Part shown: positions 33,734-43,634 of the stretch, in pieces | How the letters are laid out: every line of letters begins with the position of its first letter | How positions within the stretch are numbered: position 1 is the stretch's first letter | The notes under the pieces: generated by a model | The model's input: the letters and a program-made list of their open reading frames with translations, nothing else | Told to the model about the DNA's origin: nothing | The model's database searches: none | Program-made: the position numbers and the translations under genes | Source: Oscillospiraceae bacterium | GTDB taxonomy: Bacteria; Bacillota; Clostridia; Oscillospirales; Oscillospiraceae | Assembly: GCA_015067995.1 (NCBI GenBank) | Contig: SVLJ01000004.1 | Span: forward strand, 62,001 to 126,000 | Length of the DNA: 64,000 nucleotides | Direction: 5' to 3'

Positions 33734-34396
33734 CTATTGACTATCGTTCTGTCCTCTTTCCATGTTCCGGTTCCACGCAGGAAGACCGACCGCACATGCG
33801 GCCGCACCCAAACCCGCCATCAGAATCCACATGAGCAGCGTAATGCTCCACCCATGCACCTCCGACACAACCGCAACGCCGTAGGTGGATATAGCGCTTC
33901 CCTCATACGTACAGGAGCTCAGCACACCGGAAACCAGAGATACATTTCCTAATTGTTGAAAACGCGGTGGGATCATGGAAATCAGCATCAGATTGACACC
34001 GTGCATACTTCCGGTCAACACCGCCGCAAAGAGAACGGACAGCAATGCCTGCTTTCCGCTCAAAACCATCATAGCCGCCGCGGACAGGCCGCCGATACCA
34101 AAGAACACAACGACACACAGCGAAATCAGAATATTCATCAGGGAAGATACGAGAAGCCCAAAGGCCACCAGCTTCTTCGGCGAAAAACAATCGCCGCACG
34201 CGCCGCTGATCAGCTGGCCAACGCCATAAGTAACAAAGCTGCCTGTCACCGCCATGGAAAGAAGCGGCTTGGAATATCCGGTGGCACGAATCATTTCAGA
34301 AATGACCGCGCCATAGTTGATACGGGTAACATAGCTTGCAAAATAGGTAACAGCAAACAACAAAACTATGTTGCTTTCACGACGCGCCTCCCGCAC
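33734..34396 (-). pseudogene. MFS transporter with large in-frame internal deletion
   Basis: The 220-residue reading starts at GTG 34396 behind GGGAGG. The first 90 residues match the start of an MFS transporter: TM1 (TYFASYVTRINYGAVI), TM2 and the motif-A equivalent (SGACGDCFSPKKL) before TM3. The last 110 residues match the end of the same family: GSMHGVNLMLISMIPPRF, NVSLVSGVLSSCTYEGSAISTYG, then the final TM. The middle, about TM4 to TM8 (170-190 residues), is missing although the frame is intact. Full-length MFS proteins have about 400 residues. It is probably non-functional, though expression is possible. Confidence 0.72.
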
Positions 34397-34563
34397 TATG
34401 CTCCCTCCCTTTTGCAAATAACCTTTTGATCTGCAGGAACTCCGATAGAATCCTACACCTTTTGCGCTTTCTTTACAATGCGAAAAACGCTCTCTATCTT
34501 GGCTTTCCTTTCTGCAAATTATCTGCTATACTGATGAAAACGCATCCTGAAAGGCGGGATATT

Positions 34564-35418
34564 TTGAATCTTTGTGATTTTGATACCATTCAGCAGCTGC
34601 TTCTGCGTCATGGCTTTAAATTTTCCAAATCCATGGGCCAGAATTTCCTCATCGACGGCAACGTCCCCGTTGCCATCGCGGAAGCCTCCGAAGCCGATGA
34701 AACCTGCGGTGTATTGGAGATCGGCCCCGGTATCGGCGCGTTGACCACGCAGTTAGCACGCCGGGCGGGCAAAGTAGTCTCCATCGAGCTGGACCGCGAC
34801 CTGCTTCCGGTATTGCAGGAAACACTGGTCGCCCACGACAATGTGGAAGTCATCTCCGGTGATGCTCTGCGGCTGGATTTGCGCACACTGATCCTGGAAA
34901 AGTTTCAGGGACTGACTCCCATGGTATGCGCCAATCTTCCCTATAACATCACTACCCCTATACTGACGGCGCTGCTGGATATCCCAGAGCTGACAGCCAT
35001 CACCGTGCTAATTCAGAAAGAAGCCGCCCAGCGGATCTGTGCCCGCCCCGGCACCAGCGAGGTCAGCGCATTCTCCATGCAGATGCAGTATCAGATGGAA
35101 CTGGAGCCGGTTCTGGAAGTTCCCAGAGAATGCTTTTACCCGGTCCCCAAGGTAACCTCCACTGTGCTGCGCTGCGTGCGTCGCTCCACGCCTGCCGTAC
35201 AGGTAAAAGACGAAGTCCTGTTCCGAAAGGTTCTGCAGGGAGCCTATCTGCTGCGCAGGAAAACACTGGTGAACAGTCTGGCCTCCGCCCTGCCCCGGTT
35301 CTCCAAAGAGACGATCCGTCAGGCAATCCTTGCTGCCGGGCTGCCGGAAACCGTCCGCGGCGAACAACTGACATTAGAAAATATTGCCGCACTCTCCGAT
35401 TTTCTCACTGTTGCGTAA
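34564..35418 (+). CDS. rsmA: 16S rRNA adenine dimethyltransferase RsmA (KsgA)
   Basis: This 284-residue protein starts at TTG 34564 (MNLCDFDTIQQLLLRHGF) behind AAGGCGGG. It has the KsgA SAM motif ILEIGPGIGALTTQLA near 50-65, the catalytic NLPYNITTPIL near 118-128, and FYPVPKVTSTVLR near 195. It dimethylates A1518 and A1519 of 16S rRNA. An upstream in-frame ATG (34534) lies on an extended -10 box (TGCTATACT, 34524-34532) and has no ribosome site, so TTG is chosen. Confidence 0.95.
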   Translation: MNLCDFDTIQQLLLRHGFKFSKSMGQNFLIDGNVPVAIAEASEADETCGVLEIGPGIGALTTQLARRAGKVVSIELDRDLLPVLQETLVAHDNVEVISGDALRLDLRTLILEKFQGLTPMVCANLPYNITTPILTALLDIPELTAITVLIQKEAAQRICARPGTSEVSAFSMQMQYQMELEPVLEVPRECFYPVPKVTSTVLRCVRRSTPAVQVKDEVLFRKVLQGAYLLRRKTLVNSLASALPRFSKETIRQAILAAGLPETVRGEQLTLENIAALSDFLTVA

Positions 35419-35435
35419 CAAGCAACGTTTCCTGC

Positions 35436-35464
35436 TTGATTTGTTCCGTACAATGCTGTATACT
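35436..35464 (+). promoter_or_regulatory. Promoter of pckA
   Basis: TTGATT (35436-35441) and TATACT (35459-35464) are 17 bases apart. Confidence 0.8.
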
Positions 35465-35530
35465 GGTAAATGGAAGATTGCATACCCCAGCGATCTCATG
35501 ATACAGAAATACATTTAGGAGGAGTCATTC

Positions 35531-37219
35531 ATGTCCACTAAGGCTTATTATTCCAGAAGCGATATCGGCCCCGGTAAGGTTGGTTTCTCCACCACCCGTT
35601 CCATTATTGAGGCCCCCTTCTACGCTAACAACGTGATCAAGGTCAACACCCTGCGTGAGGCCTATGAACTGGCTAAGAATTCTCCCGGTACCGTCGTCAC
35701 CGATATGCCCATCTATCGCGGCGAGGAATTCGGTCTGGATCCCGACGCCAAGGTCCTGCTGTTCAACGACGGCTCCATCACCGGCCGCTATGCTCCCGCC
35801 CGCCGCATCACCGGAAAGGCCGGCTGCAACACCGCCGCGCTGGACAAGATCGTTATGGACGCTGTCTATGACACCCGCTGGAAGACCATGTATCACGCCG
35901 AGGTCTTCATCGGTCTGGATCCCGAGTTCATGGTCAAGGCTCACCTGCTGATCCCCGAAGGCGAAGAGAACCTGCTGTACAACTGGATGCTGAATTTCCA
36001 GTATCAGTCCACTGAGTATGTGAAGATGTACAAGAACTCTCAGCCCGTGGGCGGCGGCAAAGAAGCCGACATTTACATCTTCTCCGATCCCCAGTGGACC
36101 GGCGCTCCCGGTCAGGACGCTGTCTGCGACCCCAAGTGCCTGTGCTACTTCAATACCGAGACCAACTGCGCCGCCATTCTGGGCATGCGTTACTTCGGTG
36201 AGCACAAGAAGGGCACTCTGACTCTGGCTTGGGCCATCGCCAACCGCAACGGCTATGCTTCCTGCCACGGCGGCCAGAAGGAATACACTCTGGACGACGG
36301 CAGCAAGTACGTAGCAGCTGTGTTCGGCCTGTCCGGCTCCGGCAAGTCTACCCTGACCCACGCCAAGCACGGCGGCAAGTATCCCGCCATTAAGGTTCTG
36401 CATGATGACGCTTTCATCATCAACTCCGACACCTGCTCCTCCATCGCTCTGGAGCCCACCTACTTCGATAAGACCGCTGACTATCCCGTCAACGCCGAGG
36501 ACAACAAGTTCCTGCTGACCGCACAGAACTGCTCCGCCACCATCGACGAGGACGGTAAGGTTGTTCTGGTCACTGAAGATGTCCGCAACGGCAATGGCCG
36601 TGCCATCAAGTCCAAGCTGTGGTCTCCCAACCGCGTGGATAAGATCGAATCTCCCGTCAATGCTATCTTCTGGATTATGAAGGATCCCACCATTCCTCCC
36701 ATCGTGAAGTTGAAGGGCGCTTCCCTGGCATCTGTCATGGGCGCTACTCTGGCCACCAAGCGCTCCTCTGCCGAGCGTCTGAAGGAAGGCGTCGATCCCA
36801 ATGCTCTGGTTGTCGAGCCCTACGCCAATCCCTTCCGCACCTATCCTCTGGTCAATGACTATGAGAAGTTTAAGAAGCTGGTTGCCGAGAAGAACGTTGC
36901 CTGTTACATCATCAATACCGGCGACTTCATGGGCAAGAAGGTTCAGAAGGAAGACACTCTGGGCATTCTGGAGAATGTGGTCGAGGGCAAGGCTGAGTTC
37001 AAGCCCTGGGGTCCCTTCTCCGACATCGAGATCTGTGAGTGGGACGGCTTCGTTCCCAACCTGCAGGATCCCGCTTACATTGAGCAGCTGAAGGCTCGCA
37101 TGCAGGATCGTCTGACCTACGTTCTGAGCCTGGACGAGGCTGAAGGCGGCTTCAACAAGCTGCCTGCTGATGCTGCCGAGGCTATCAAGCGCGTGGTGGA
37201 TCAGGCCAACACTCTGTAA
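35531..37219 (+). CDS. pckA: Phosphoenolpyruvate carboxykinase (ATP)
   Basis: This 562-residue protein is a full-length ATP-type PEPCK, with the P-loop GLSGSGKST near 273-281, the metal/oxaloacetate site HDDAFIIN near 300, and RYAPARRITGKAG near 83. It converts oxaloacetate to PEP and CO2 or, in fermenting gut anaerobes, the reverse with ATP gain. GGAGGAG lies before the ATG. The gene is monocistronic, with its own promoter and a strong terminator. Codon use is heavily biased toward C-ending codons, as in highly expressed genes. The malic enzyme gene lies next to it on the other strand. Confidence 0.96.
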   Translation: MSTKAYYSRSDIGPGKVGFSTTRSIIEAPFYANNVIKVNTLREAYELAKNSPGTVVTDMPIYRGEEFGLDPDAKVLLFNDGSITGRYAPARRITGKAGCNTAALDKIVMDAVYDTRWKTMYHAEVFIGLDPEFMVKAHLLIPEGEENLLYNWMLNFQYQSTEYVKMYKNSQPVGGGKEADIYIFSDPQWTGAPGQDAVCDPKCLCYFNTETNCAAILGMRYFGEHKKGTLTLAWAIANRNGYASCHGGQKEYTLDDGSKYVAAVFGLSGSGKSTLTHAKHGGKYPAIKVLHDDAFIINSDTCSSIALEPTYFDKTADYPVNAEDNKFLLTAQNCSATIDEDGKVVLVTEDVRNGNGRAIKSKLWSPNRVDKIESPVNAIFWIMKDPTIPPIVKLKGASLASVMGATLATKRSSAERLKEGVDPNALVVEPYANPFRTYPLVNDYEKFKKLVAEKNVACYIINTGDFMGKKVQKEDTLGILENVVEGKAEFKPWGPFSDIEICEWDGFVPNLQDPAYIEQLKARMQDRLTYVLSLDEAEGGFNKLPADAAEAIKRVVDQANTL

Positions 37220-37233
37220 TTCCTGTCAAAAAA

Positions 37234-37272
37234 CACAAAATGCCGTGTGTCTTAGACACACGGCATTTTTCT
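37234..37272 (+). terminator. Terminator after pckA
   Basis: A 15-bp stem pairs 37237-37251 with 37255-37269 around TTA, with a T tract after it. Confidence 0.9.
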
Positions 37273-37276
37273 GTGC

Positions 37277-37306
37277 AAAAAGAGGAAGCTGACGCTTCCT
37301 CTTTTT
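37277..37306 (-). terminator. Terminator after malic enzyme gene
   Basis: A 13-bp stem pairs AAAAAGAGGAAGC (37277-37289) with GCTTCCTCTTTTT (37294-37306). It serves the minus-strand gene, just after its stop codon. Confidence 0.88.
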
Positions 37307-37318
37307 GATGCAGTAAAA

Positions 37319-38491
37319 TCAGATACGTGCCACGCCGGTCTTGCGGGCAGCCTCAGCAACCGCTGCGGCCACAGTGGGACCAACCCGGGGATCGAAAGCC
37401 TTGGGGATGATGTAATCAGCAGTAAGTTCCTCGTCGGTGATCAGACCGGCCAGTGCCTCAGCGGCAGCCATCTTCATTTCCTCGTTGATGTCGCTGGCGC
37501 GGACATCGAAGGTACCGCGGAACACACCGGGGAAAGCAAGAACGTTGTTGATCTGGTTGGGATAGTCGCTGCGGCCGGTAGAGATTACGGCAGCACCGCC
37601 AGCCTTGGCGTCATCGGGGAAGATTTCGGGCGTGGGATTGGCACAGGCAAAGACGATGGCATCCTTGTTCATGGTCTTCACCATATCCACGGTGACTGTA
37701 CCGGGAGCAGACACACCGATGAACACATCCGCGCCCACCAGAACATCAGCCAGAGAACCGGCCTTCTTCTCCAGATTGGTGACCTGAGCCATCTCTTCCT
37801 TGATCCAGTTGAGGCCACCGCGTCCGGCATAGATGGCGCCCTTACGGTCACACATAGTCACATTCTTAAATCCTGCAGACAGCAGCAGCTTCACGATGGC
37901 GATGGCAGCAGCACCGGCACCGGAGGTGACGATCTTCACGTCTTCCTTCTTCTTGCCCACCACCTTCAGAGCGTTGGTGAGGCCTGCCAGTGTGATGATG
38001 GCGGTGCCATGCTGGTCATCATGGAAGATGGGGATATCGCACTTTTCCTTCAGCTTCCGCTCGATCTCAAAACAGCGGGGAGCTGCAATATCCTCCAGAT
38101 TCACACCGCCGAAGGAGCCGGAGATGTTATAAACAGTCTCCACAAAAGCGTCCACATCCTGAGTCTTCACACACAGAGGGAATGCATCCACATTGCCGAA
38201 AGCCTTGAAGAGAACGCACTTGCCTTCCATAACAGGCATACCGGCCTCGGGACCGATATCGCCCAGGCCCAGAACAGCGCTGCCGTCGGTGATGACGGCG
38301 CACATATTGTGGCGGCGGGTCAGCTCATAGCTCTTATCAATGTCCTTCTGGATCTCCAGACAGGGCTGTGCCACACCGGGAGTATAGGCCAGAGACAGAT
38401 CGTCCTTGCTGGCCACGGGCACGGTTGCCACAACCTCGATCTTGCCCTTCCATTCGCCGTGCAGGCGCAGGGATTCCTTCGCGTAATCCAT
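37319..38491 (-). CDS. NAD(P)-dependent malic enzyme
   Basis: This 390-residue protein is the short bacterial malic enzyme: LAYTPGVAQPCLEI near 34-47, DGSAVLGLGDIGPEAGMPVMEGK near 69-91, IPIFHDDQHGTAI near 153 (metal-binding DD), the nucleotide site SGAGAAAIAI near 190, and FACANPTPEIFPDDA near 285. It decarboxylates malate to pyruvate. It follows an Ldh-family dehydrogenase gene by 19 bases on the same strand. AAGGAGG precedes the ATG. Confidence 0.95.
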   Translation of the reverse strand: MDYAKESLRLHGEWKGKIEVVATVPVASKDDLSLAYTPGVAQPCLEIQKDIDKSYELTRRHNMCAVITDGSAVLGLGDIGPEAGMPVMEGKCVLFKAFGNVDAFPLCVKTQDVDAFVETVYNISGSFGGVNLEDIAAPRCFEIERKLKEKCDIPIFHDDQHGTAIITLAGLTNALKVVGKKKEDVKIVTSGAGAAAIAIVKLLLSAGFKNVTMCDRKGAIYAGRGGLNWIKEEMAQVTNLEKKAGSLADVLVGADVFIGVSAPGTVTVDMVKTMNKDAIVFACANPTPEIFPDDAKAGGAAVISTGRSDYPNQINNVLAFPGVFRGTFDVRASDINEEMKMAAAEALAGLITDEELTADYIIPKAFDPRVGPTVAAAVAEAARKTGVARI

Positions 38492-38510
38492 ACTGATGTC
38501 CTCCTTTTGA

Positions 38511-39638
38511 TCAATAGCTTGCCTTCACGTTCTCACCCTTTTTGGGAGGGAGATAATCGCCAAAATACTTGCTGAAATCCATGTTCAGATACTCGCACAG
38601 CTCCAGCACTTCCACCATAGTATTGTCATTGACAGGGATACCGTTGGCGCGGCGATCGGCAATGGCCTCTACTTCCTTCTCGCCGTGGGTGTAGATACGA
38701 GCCTGACCCTCGGCCTTGGGAGCCTCACGCAGCTCCTGCAGGTACTTGGAGAAGTGTGCGCGGATAGCATCGGGATCGCCGAAAAAGGCTGGATTGATGG
38801 CCATGAAGCCGTGGCAGATGTTGCCTTTGCCGTTCTGCATGCAGTAGTTGGAGGTAGCGCCCATGGACAGGATGGATGCGAAAATCTCGCACATCATACC
38901 GTAGCCATAACCCTTATGGCTTCCCAACACTTCGCTGCTGCCGCCCAGAGGCATGATGCCGCCGCCGTTCTTGGCATTGATGTTCAGGAGAACATCCGGT
39001 GCATTGCTGGAGGGGTGACCATCCTTATCCAACGCCCAGCCCTGAGGCAGGGGCTTTTCCAGCTTATTGTAAATTTCCAGCTTGCCGCGGGTCACCACGG
39101 TGGTAGAAGCGTCAAACAGGAAATTGTAGGGTTCGGCAGGCATACCCATGGCAATGGGGTTGCTGCCCAGCATGGCCAGACGGCCATTGGTGGGAACCAT
39201 GATTGCCTCGCTGTTGGTGCAGCTGAAGCCCATCAGTCCCTCATCCACTGCCATCTTGGCATAGTAACCGGCAATACCGTAATGGTTGGAGTTGCGGACG
39301 GAAACGATGCCGACGCCGTTGGCCTTGGCCTTCTCGATAGCCAGCTTCATGGCTGCATGACCAACCACCTGACCCATGCCGTCATGAGCATCGATCACTG
39401 CAGAAACAGGAGTCTCAAACACCACTTCCGGCTTGGCATCCACATGGATCATGCCGTTCTCGATGCACTTGTGATAGCGCACCATACGCTGCATACCATG
39501 GCTCTCAATACCGAACAGGTCGCTGGTCAGCAGAACATCCTGAATGATATTCGCTTCGCCCTCGGTAAAGCCAAACTTCTGGAATGCCTCCATGCACAGC
39601 GCATGGAGCGTCTCATACTTCCAATATTGATAACCCAT
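38511..39638 (-). CDS. Ldh-family (malate/L-lactate-type) NAD(P) dehydrogenase
   Basis: This 375-residue protein belongs to the YlbC/YiaK/AllD fold: DLFGIESHGMQR near 40-51 (catalytic His), VRNSNHYGIAGYYA near 115-128, TNGRLAMLGSNPIAMGMP near 160, and a C-terminal GEKE...GIPVND segment. Members reduce or oxidise 2-hydroxy acids (malate, sulfolactate, ureidoglycolate, diketogulonate); the substrate cannot be read here. ATG 39638 follows AAGGAG; a longer frame to 39842 crosses a terminator and is rejected. It pairs with malic enzyme. Confidence 0.88.
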   Translation of the reverse strand: MGYQYWKYETLHALCMEAFQKFGFTEGEANIIQDVLLTSDLFGIESHGMQRMVRYHKCIENGMIHVDAKPEVVFETPVSAVIDAHDGMGQVVGHAAMKLAIEKAKANGVGIVSVRNSNHYGIAGYYAKMAVDEGLMGFSCTNSEAIMVPTNGRLAMLGSNPIAMGMPAEPYNFLFDASTTVVTRGKLEIYNKLEKPLPQGWALDKDGHPSSNAPDVLLNINAKNGGGIMPLGGSSEVLGSHKGYGYGMMCEIFASILSMGATSNYCMQNGKGNICHGFMAINPAFFGDPDAIRAHFSKYLQELREAPKAEGQARIYTHGEKEVEAIADRRANGIPVNDNTMVEVLELCEYLNMDFSKYFGDYLPPKKGENVKASY

Positions 39639-39691
39639 TTGAGATTGCTCCTTACTTTGAAATTTAGGTTTTCTGATTTTCTTCGATTTTG

Positions 39692-39731
39692 AAAAAAGGC
39701 AGCCCGCCGCATAGCGGAAGGCTGCCTTTTT
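39692..39731 (-). terminator. Terminator between the ABC importer and the Ldh-family gene
   Basis: AAAAAGGCAGCC (39693-39704 region) pairs with GGCTGCCTTTTT (39720-39731); on the minus strand it ends in U residues. It is just past the stop of the last ABC gene. The downstream pair may be reached by readthrough or by a weak promoter that I could not identify. Confidence 0.8.
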
Positions 39732-39733
39732 CA

Positions 39734-40696
39734 TTACACCTTGCAGCAGGCGACAAAATGGCCGGGAGACACTTCCCGCAGGGGAGGTGCACCCTTTCTG
39801 CACTCCTCGCACACATGGGGGCAGCGCTTGGCAAAGCGGCACTCATTGGGAGGATTGATGGGAGAGGTGATTTCGCCCTGCAGCAGGATCTGGGGACGCT
39901 CATCCAGAATTTCGGGGATGGGGATGGCGGACAGCAGAGCCTGCGTATAGGGATGCAGGGTGTGGTTAAACAGTTCCTCAGTGGGAGCTTTCTCCACCAC
40001 CTGGCCCAGATACATAACAGCGATCTCATCAGCAAAGTGATTGACGACTGCCAGATCGTGGGTGATGAAGATATAGGACAGGTTCAGCTTGTCCTGCAGT
40101 TCGTCCAGCAGGTTCAGGATCTGAGCCTGAATGGAAACGTCCAGAGCAGAAACGGGCTCGTCGCAGACGATGAACTTGGGGTTCATCGCCAGAGCACGGG
40201 CAATGCCGATACGCTGACGACGGCCGCCGTCCAGCTCGTGGGGATAGGTATTGATAAGACGCTCCGCAAGGCCGACGGTCTCCATCAGCTCCAGAACGCG
40301 ATCCTCCACCTCAGCCTTGTTGGTAAGGATCTTGTTGGCGGTAATGGTCTCCGTCAGAGTCTGGTTGATGGTGTTGCGGGGATCCAGAGATGAGAAGGGA
40401 TCCTGGAAGATGATCTGCATGTCCTTGCGCATCGCCTTCATCTCACGCTTGCTGAGCTTGGTGATGTCCTTACCCTCGAAGATCACTTCGCCGGAGGTCG
40501 GCTCCACCAGACGCAGGATGCTTCGGCCGGTGGTGGACTTACCGCAGCCGGATTCACCGACAACGCCCAAGGTCTTGCCGTAACCGATGGTAAAGCTCAC
40601 ATCGTCCACCGCATGCAGCATGCCGCGGGGAGTATTGAAATATTTTTTAAGGTGTCTTACCTCAAGAATATTATCTGCCACTGTTGCCACCTCCAT
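39734..40696 (-). CDS. Dpp/Opp-family ABC transporter ATPase (second ATPase)
   Basis: This 320-residue protein has Walker A GESGCGKST near 45-53, the signature HELDGGRRQR near 155, Walker B FIVCDEPVSALD near 175-186, and the H-loop TH in IFITHDLA. The C-terminal oligopeptide/dipeptide extension carries a Cys cluster (CRFAKRCPHVCEEC) that in this family binds an Fe-S cluster. It is the DppF/OppF-type partner. Its start overlaps the upstream ATPase stop by one base. Confidence 0.93.
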   Translation of the reverse strand: MEVATVADNILEVRHLKKYFNTPRGMLHAVDDVSFTIGYGKTLGVVGESGCGKSTTGRSILRLVEPTSGEVIFEGKDITKLSKREMKAMRKDMQIIFQDPFSSLDPRNTINQTLTETITANKILTNKAEVEDRVLELMETVGLAERLINTYPHELDGGRRQRIGIARALAMNPKFIVCDEPVSALDVSIQAQILNLLDELQDKLNLSYIFITHDLAVVNHFADEIAVMYLGQVVEKAPTEELFNHTLHPYTQALLSAIPIPEILDERPQILLQGEITSPINPPNECRFAKRCPHVCEECRKGAPPLREVSPGHFVACCKV

Positions 40697-41727
40697 CAGT
40701 TCTTCTCGGGACGATCGATATGGAAGCCCTCGCGATTATAAGCGGAGCAGGCCACCATATGCGTATCGGAAACCATGACTTCAGCCGGACGGGCACAGGT
40801 GCAGTCGGGTCCGGCGTACTTGCAGCGAGGTGCGAAAGCGCAGCCTTCGGGCAGGTTGGACGGATCGGGCATCAGGCCGGGAATGGGCTGGAGCTTGGCG
40901 GTACGGTTGCGGATGTTGGGCAGAGAGTTGAACAGACCCTCGGTGTAGGGATGCTTGGTGTGGTTGAACACATCACGGAGGGTGCCCTTCTCCACGATGC
41001 GGCCGGCGTACATAACGGCCACTTCGTCACAGATGTCTGCCACGATACCCAGATCGTGGGTGATCATGATCATGGACATTTCACGCTCATTGCGCAGCTT
41101 CTTCATCATGTTGAGGATCTGAGCCTGAATGGTAACGTCCAGAGCGGTGGTAGGCTCGTCAGCGATCAGCAGAGCGGGGTTACAGGTCAGAGCGATGGCG
41201 ATAACCACACGCTGCTTCATGCCGCCGGAGAACTGGTGAGGATACTCATTGGCGCGGGCAGCGGGGATTCCGACCATCTCCAGCATTTCCTCCGCCTTCT
41301 TCAGAGCCTCCGCCTTGGTGCAATGCTCATGCAGTCGATAGCCGGCAGCGATCTGGTCACCCACAGTAAACGTGGGGTTCAGAGAGGTCATGGGATCCTG
41401 GAAGATCATGGCGATGTCGGTACCGCGGAACTTCTCCAGCTCCTTGTTGGACATCTCATTGACATTCTTGCCACAGACACCGATAGCATCTGCGCTTACA
41501 ATGCCGGGATGCGGAACCAGTTTCAGCAGGGACAGAGCCGTGGTGGTCTTGCCTGCACCGGTCTCGCCCACCAGGCCCAGAGTGTGACCCTTTTCCAGTG
41601 TAAAGCTTACATCATTGACAGCATATACAGTTTCAGCTTCCAGAACGAACTTGACCGAAAGATTTCTGACATCCAATGCCAGATTCTCATCGATAACTGC
41701 GTTCTGCTTGGTGATATTCTCGTTCAT
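40696..41727 (-). CDS. Dpp/Opp-family ABC transporter ATPase (first ATPase)
   Basis: This 343-residue protein has Walker [10 protein letters not shown] near 53-61, signature FSGGMKQRV near 157-165, Walker [13 protein letters not shown] near 179, and H-loop ITHDLG. The C-terminal oligopeptide-type tail has [14 protein letters not shown]. It is the DppD/OppD-type subunit and forms a heterodimer with the next gene product. Starting at ATG 41727 gives a 13-residue polar N-terminus before the ATPase fold. Confidence 0.93.
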   Translation of the reverse strand: MNENITKQNAVIDENLALDVRNLSVKFVLEAETVYAVNDVSFTLEKGHTLGLVGETGAGKTTTALSLLKLVPHPGIVSADAIGVCGKNVNEMSNKELEKFRGTDIAMIFQDPMTSLNPTFTVGDQIAAGYRLHEHCTKAEALKKAEEMLEMVGIPAARANEYPHQFSGGMKQRVVIAIALTCNPALLIADEPTTALDVTIQAQILNMMKKLRNEREMSMIMITHDLGIVADICDEVAVMYAGRIVEKGTLRDVFNHTKHPYTEGLFNSLPNIRNRTAKLQPIPGLMPDPSNLPEGCAFAPRCKYAGPDCTCARPAEVMVSDTHMVACSAYNREGFHIDRPEKN

Positions 41728-41743
41728 TGACAGTCCCTCCCTC

Positions 41744-42649
41744 TTACTTCTTCAGCTTGGGATCCAGCGCATCACGCAGACCGTCACCCAGCAGGTTGAA
41801 GGCCAGAACCGTGATAAGGATGGCCATGCCGGGGAAGATAGTCATGTAGGATGCGGTACGGATGAACTGTCTGCCCATGGACAGCATGGCGCCCCACTCA
41901 GGAGCGGGAGCAGGAACACCCAGACCCAGGAAGCTGAGGCTGGAAGCTGCGATAACGGCAGAACCGATACGCAGAGTGATCTGCACGATGATGGGAGACA
42001 GGCAGTTGGGCAGGACATGGAGACCAATGATGCGGGCCTCGGACAGGCCGGTAGCCTTCAGAGCCTCGATGTACTCCTGATTGCGAACCGTCAGAACGGA
42101 TGCACGAGTAATACGCACAAACTGCGGCACACTGGTGATACCGATGGCCAGCATCAGGTTGGGCAGGGACACGCCCATAGCGGACACGATGACGATGCCC
42201 ATAAGGATGGCAGGGATGGATGAGAGAATGTCGTTGCAGCGCATGATGACATCCTCCAGCACGCCGCCGTAATAACCAGCAATGGCACCGAAGAACACGC
42301 CGGCAATCAAACCCATCAGGGTTGCTATCAGACCAACAGACAGAGAATACCGGGCACCATGGACGATACAGGCCAGAATATTGCGGCCCAGGTCATCCGT
42401 GCCGCAGGGATACTGCAGGCAGGGTGCGATCAGGCTGCGGTCCAGTCTGACAGCCGCAACCTCAGCTTCATAATCAAACAGGAAGTCTGCAAAAATGGCT
42501 ACCAGTGCCAGCAGAACGATGATAGCCAGGCCAGCCATAGCGCCTTTATTCTTAGCCAGATTGTGCATGACCATTGCGATCTGGCTCTGGCGGGTATACT
42601 TCTGGGAAACTTTGCGCAGCTGGCGGGGTTCAGTTGTATTGTTATTCAT
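41744..42649 (-). CDS. Dpp/Opp-family ABC permease (DppC type)
   Basis: This 301-residue integral membrane protein has six hydrophobic segments. The EAA-type loop EALKATGLSEARIIGLHVLPN near 200-220 contacts the ATPases, and the N-terminal OppC_N region (QIAMVMHNLAKNKGAMAGL) is present. Two ATGs are possible: 42658 is directly against GAGGA, while 42649 lies about eight bases after it. 42649 is chosen on ribosome spacing. The genes of the importer are closely packed. Confidence 0.92.
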   Translation of the reverse strand: MNNNTTEPRQLRKVSQKYTRQSQIAMVMHNLAKNKGAMAGLAIIVLLALVAIFADFLFDYEAEVAAVRLDRSLIAPCLQYPCGTDDLGRNILACIVHGARYSLSVGLIATLMGLIAGVFFGAIAGYYGGVLEDVIMRCNDILSSIPAILMGIVIVSAMGVSLPNLMLAIGITSVPQFVRITRASVLTVRNQEYIEALKATGLSEARIIGLHVLPNCLSPIIVQITLRIGSAVIAASSLSFLGLGVPAPAPEWGAMLSMGRQFIRTASYMTIFPGMAILITVLAFNLLGDGLRDALDPKLKK

Positions 42650-42654
42650 TGCGT

Positions 42655-43605
42655 TCATTTCCTCTTCTTCCCACCTTTTGAATATCGGGCCTTGATTCTG
42701 GGGTCAACCACCGCATAGAGCAGGTCAATAACCAGCAGGATCACACCGATAATAATCGTCTTGAGAATGATGCCGCCCGTAACCATGGGTACGTCGCGGG
42801 CACTGACCGCTTCGGTGATCAGACGACCGACACCGGGCCAGGAGAACACGCTCTCCGTCAGAACGGAGCCGCCCAGTGCACCGGCGAACTGACCGCCAGC
42901 AATGGTGATAATGGGGATCAGGGCATTGCGCAGGGCATACTTCAGAACGACAGTGCGCTCGGGAGTACCCTTGGCACGCTCAGTGCGAAGATAGTCCTGT
43001 CCCAGAACGTCCAGCATGGAGGAACGTGTGGTTCTTGCCAGGCTGGCAGTGAGGCCGGTACCAACGGTAATGGCCGGCAGAATAATTGCGCCCGCCTTGG
43101 TAGCGCCGCCGGAAGGCAGCAAGCCCAATTTCAGCGAGAACACAATGATGAGCATCAGGCCCAGCCAGAAGTTGGGAATGGCCAGACCCACAAAGCTGAG
43201 AACCATAGCGATATTATCGCCCAGAGATCCCCGATGGAGTGCGCCGTAAATGCCCAGAGACAGAGACAGCAGCACAGAAACCAAAGCGGACGCGGCTGCC
43301 AACTTCATGGTGGAAGGCAGCTTCGCCATGAATTCATTCAGCACAGGTTTCTTAGTGGTATAGGACTTGCCCAGGTCGCCCTGGAGGAACTGGAACATGT
43401 ATCTTGCGTAACGAATGACGACATTGTCGTTGAGACCGTATTCTTCTCGTCTCTCTTCCATCTGCTCCTGTGTCAGGCCCTCTTCAGCTGCCTCGATGTC
43501 AACGATGTCGCCGGGAGCCAGATCCATGATGAAGTAGATAATGAAGGAGACGCCGATTACCACAGGAATCAGCTGCAGCAATCGTCTGATGGCATACCGT
43601 AGCAT
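42655..43605 (-). CDS. Dpp/Opp-family ABC permease (DppB type)
   Basis: This 316-residue integral membrane protein starts MLRYAIRRLLQLIPVVIGVS, the standard DppB first segment. The EAA loop DYLRTERAKGTPERTVVLKYALRNALIPII near 205-235 contacts the ATPases, and the C-terminal DLLYAVVDPRIK is typical. It forms the pore with the DppC-type protein. GGAGG precedes the ATG. Its stop is adjacent to the dppC-type start. Confidence 0.93.
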   Translation of the reverse strand: MLRYAIRRLLQLIPVVIGVSFIIYFIMDLAPGDIVDIEAAEEGLTQEQMEERREEYGLNDNVVIRYARYMFQFLQGDLGKSYTTKKPVLNEFMAKLPSTMKLAAASALVSVLLSLSLGIYGALHRGSLGDNIAMVLSFVGLAIPNFWLGLMLIIVFSLKLGLLPSGGATKAGAIILPAITVGTGLTASLARTTRSSMLDVLGQDYLRTERAKGTPERTVVLKYALRNALIPIITIAGGQFAGALGGSVLTESVFSWPGVGRLITEAVSARDVPMVTGGIILKTIIIGVILLVIDLLYAVVDPRIKARYSKGGKKRK

Positions 43606-43634
43606 GGTTGCTCTACCTCCGATATCGTGTTTGC

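Noticed and set aside
39734-40696. Unusual ABC signature HELDGGRRQR in place of LSGGQ-type
   Set aside because: This variant occurs in clostridial Dpp/Opp second ATPases; Walker A and B are intact, so it is not evidence of a defect.
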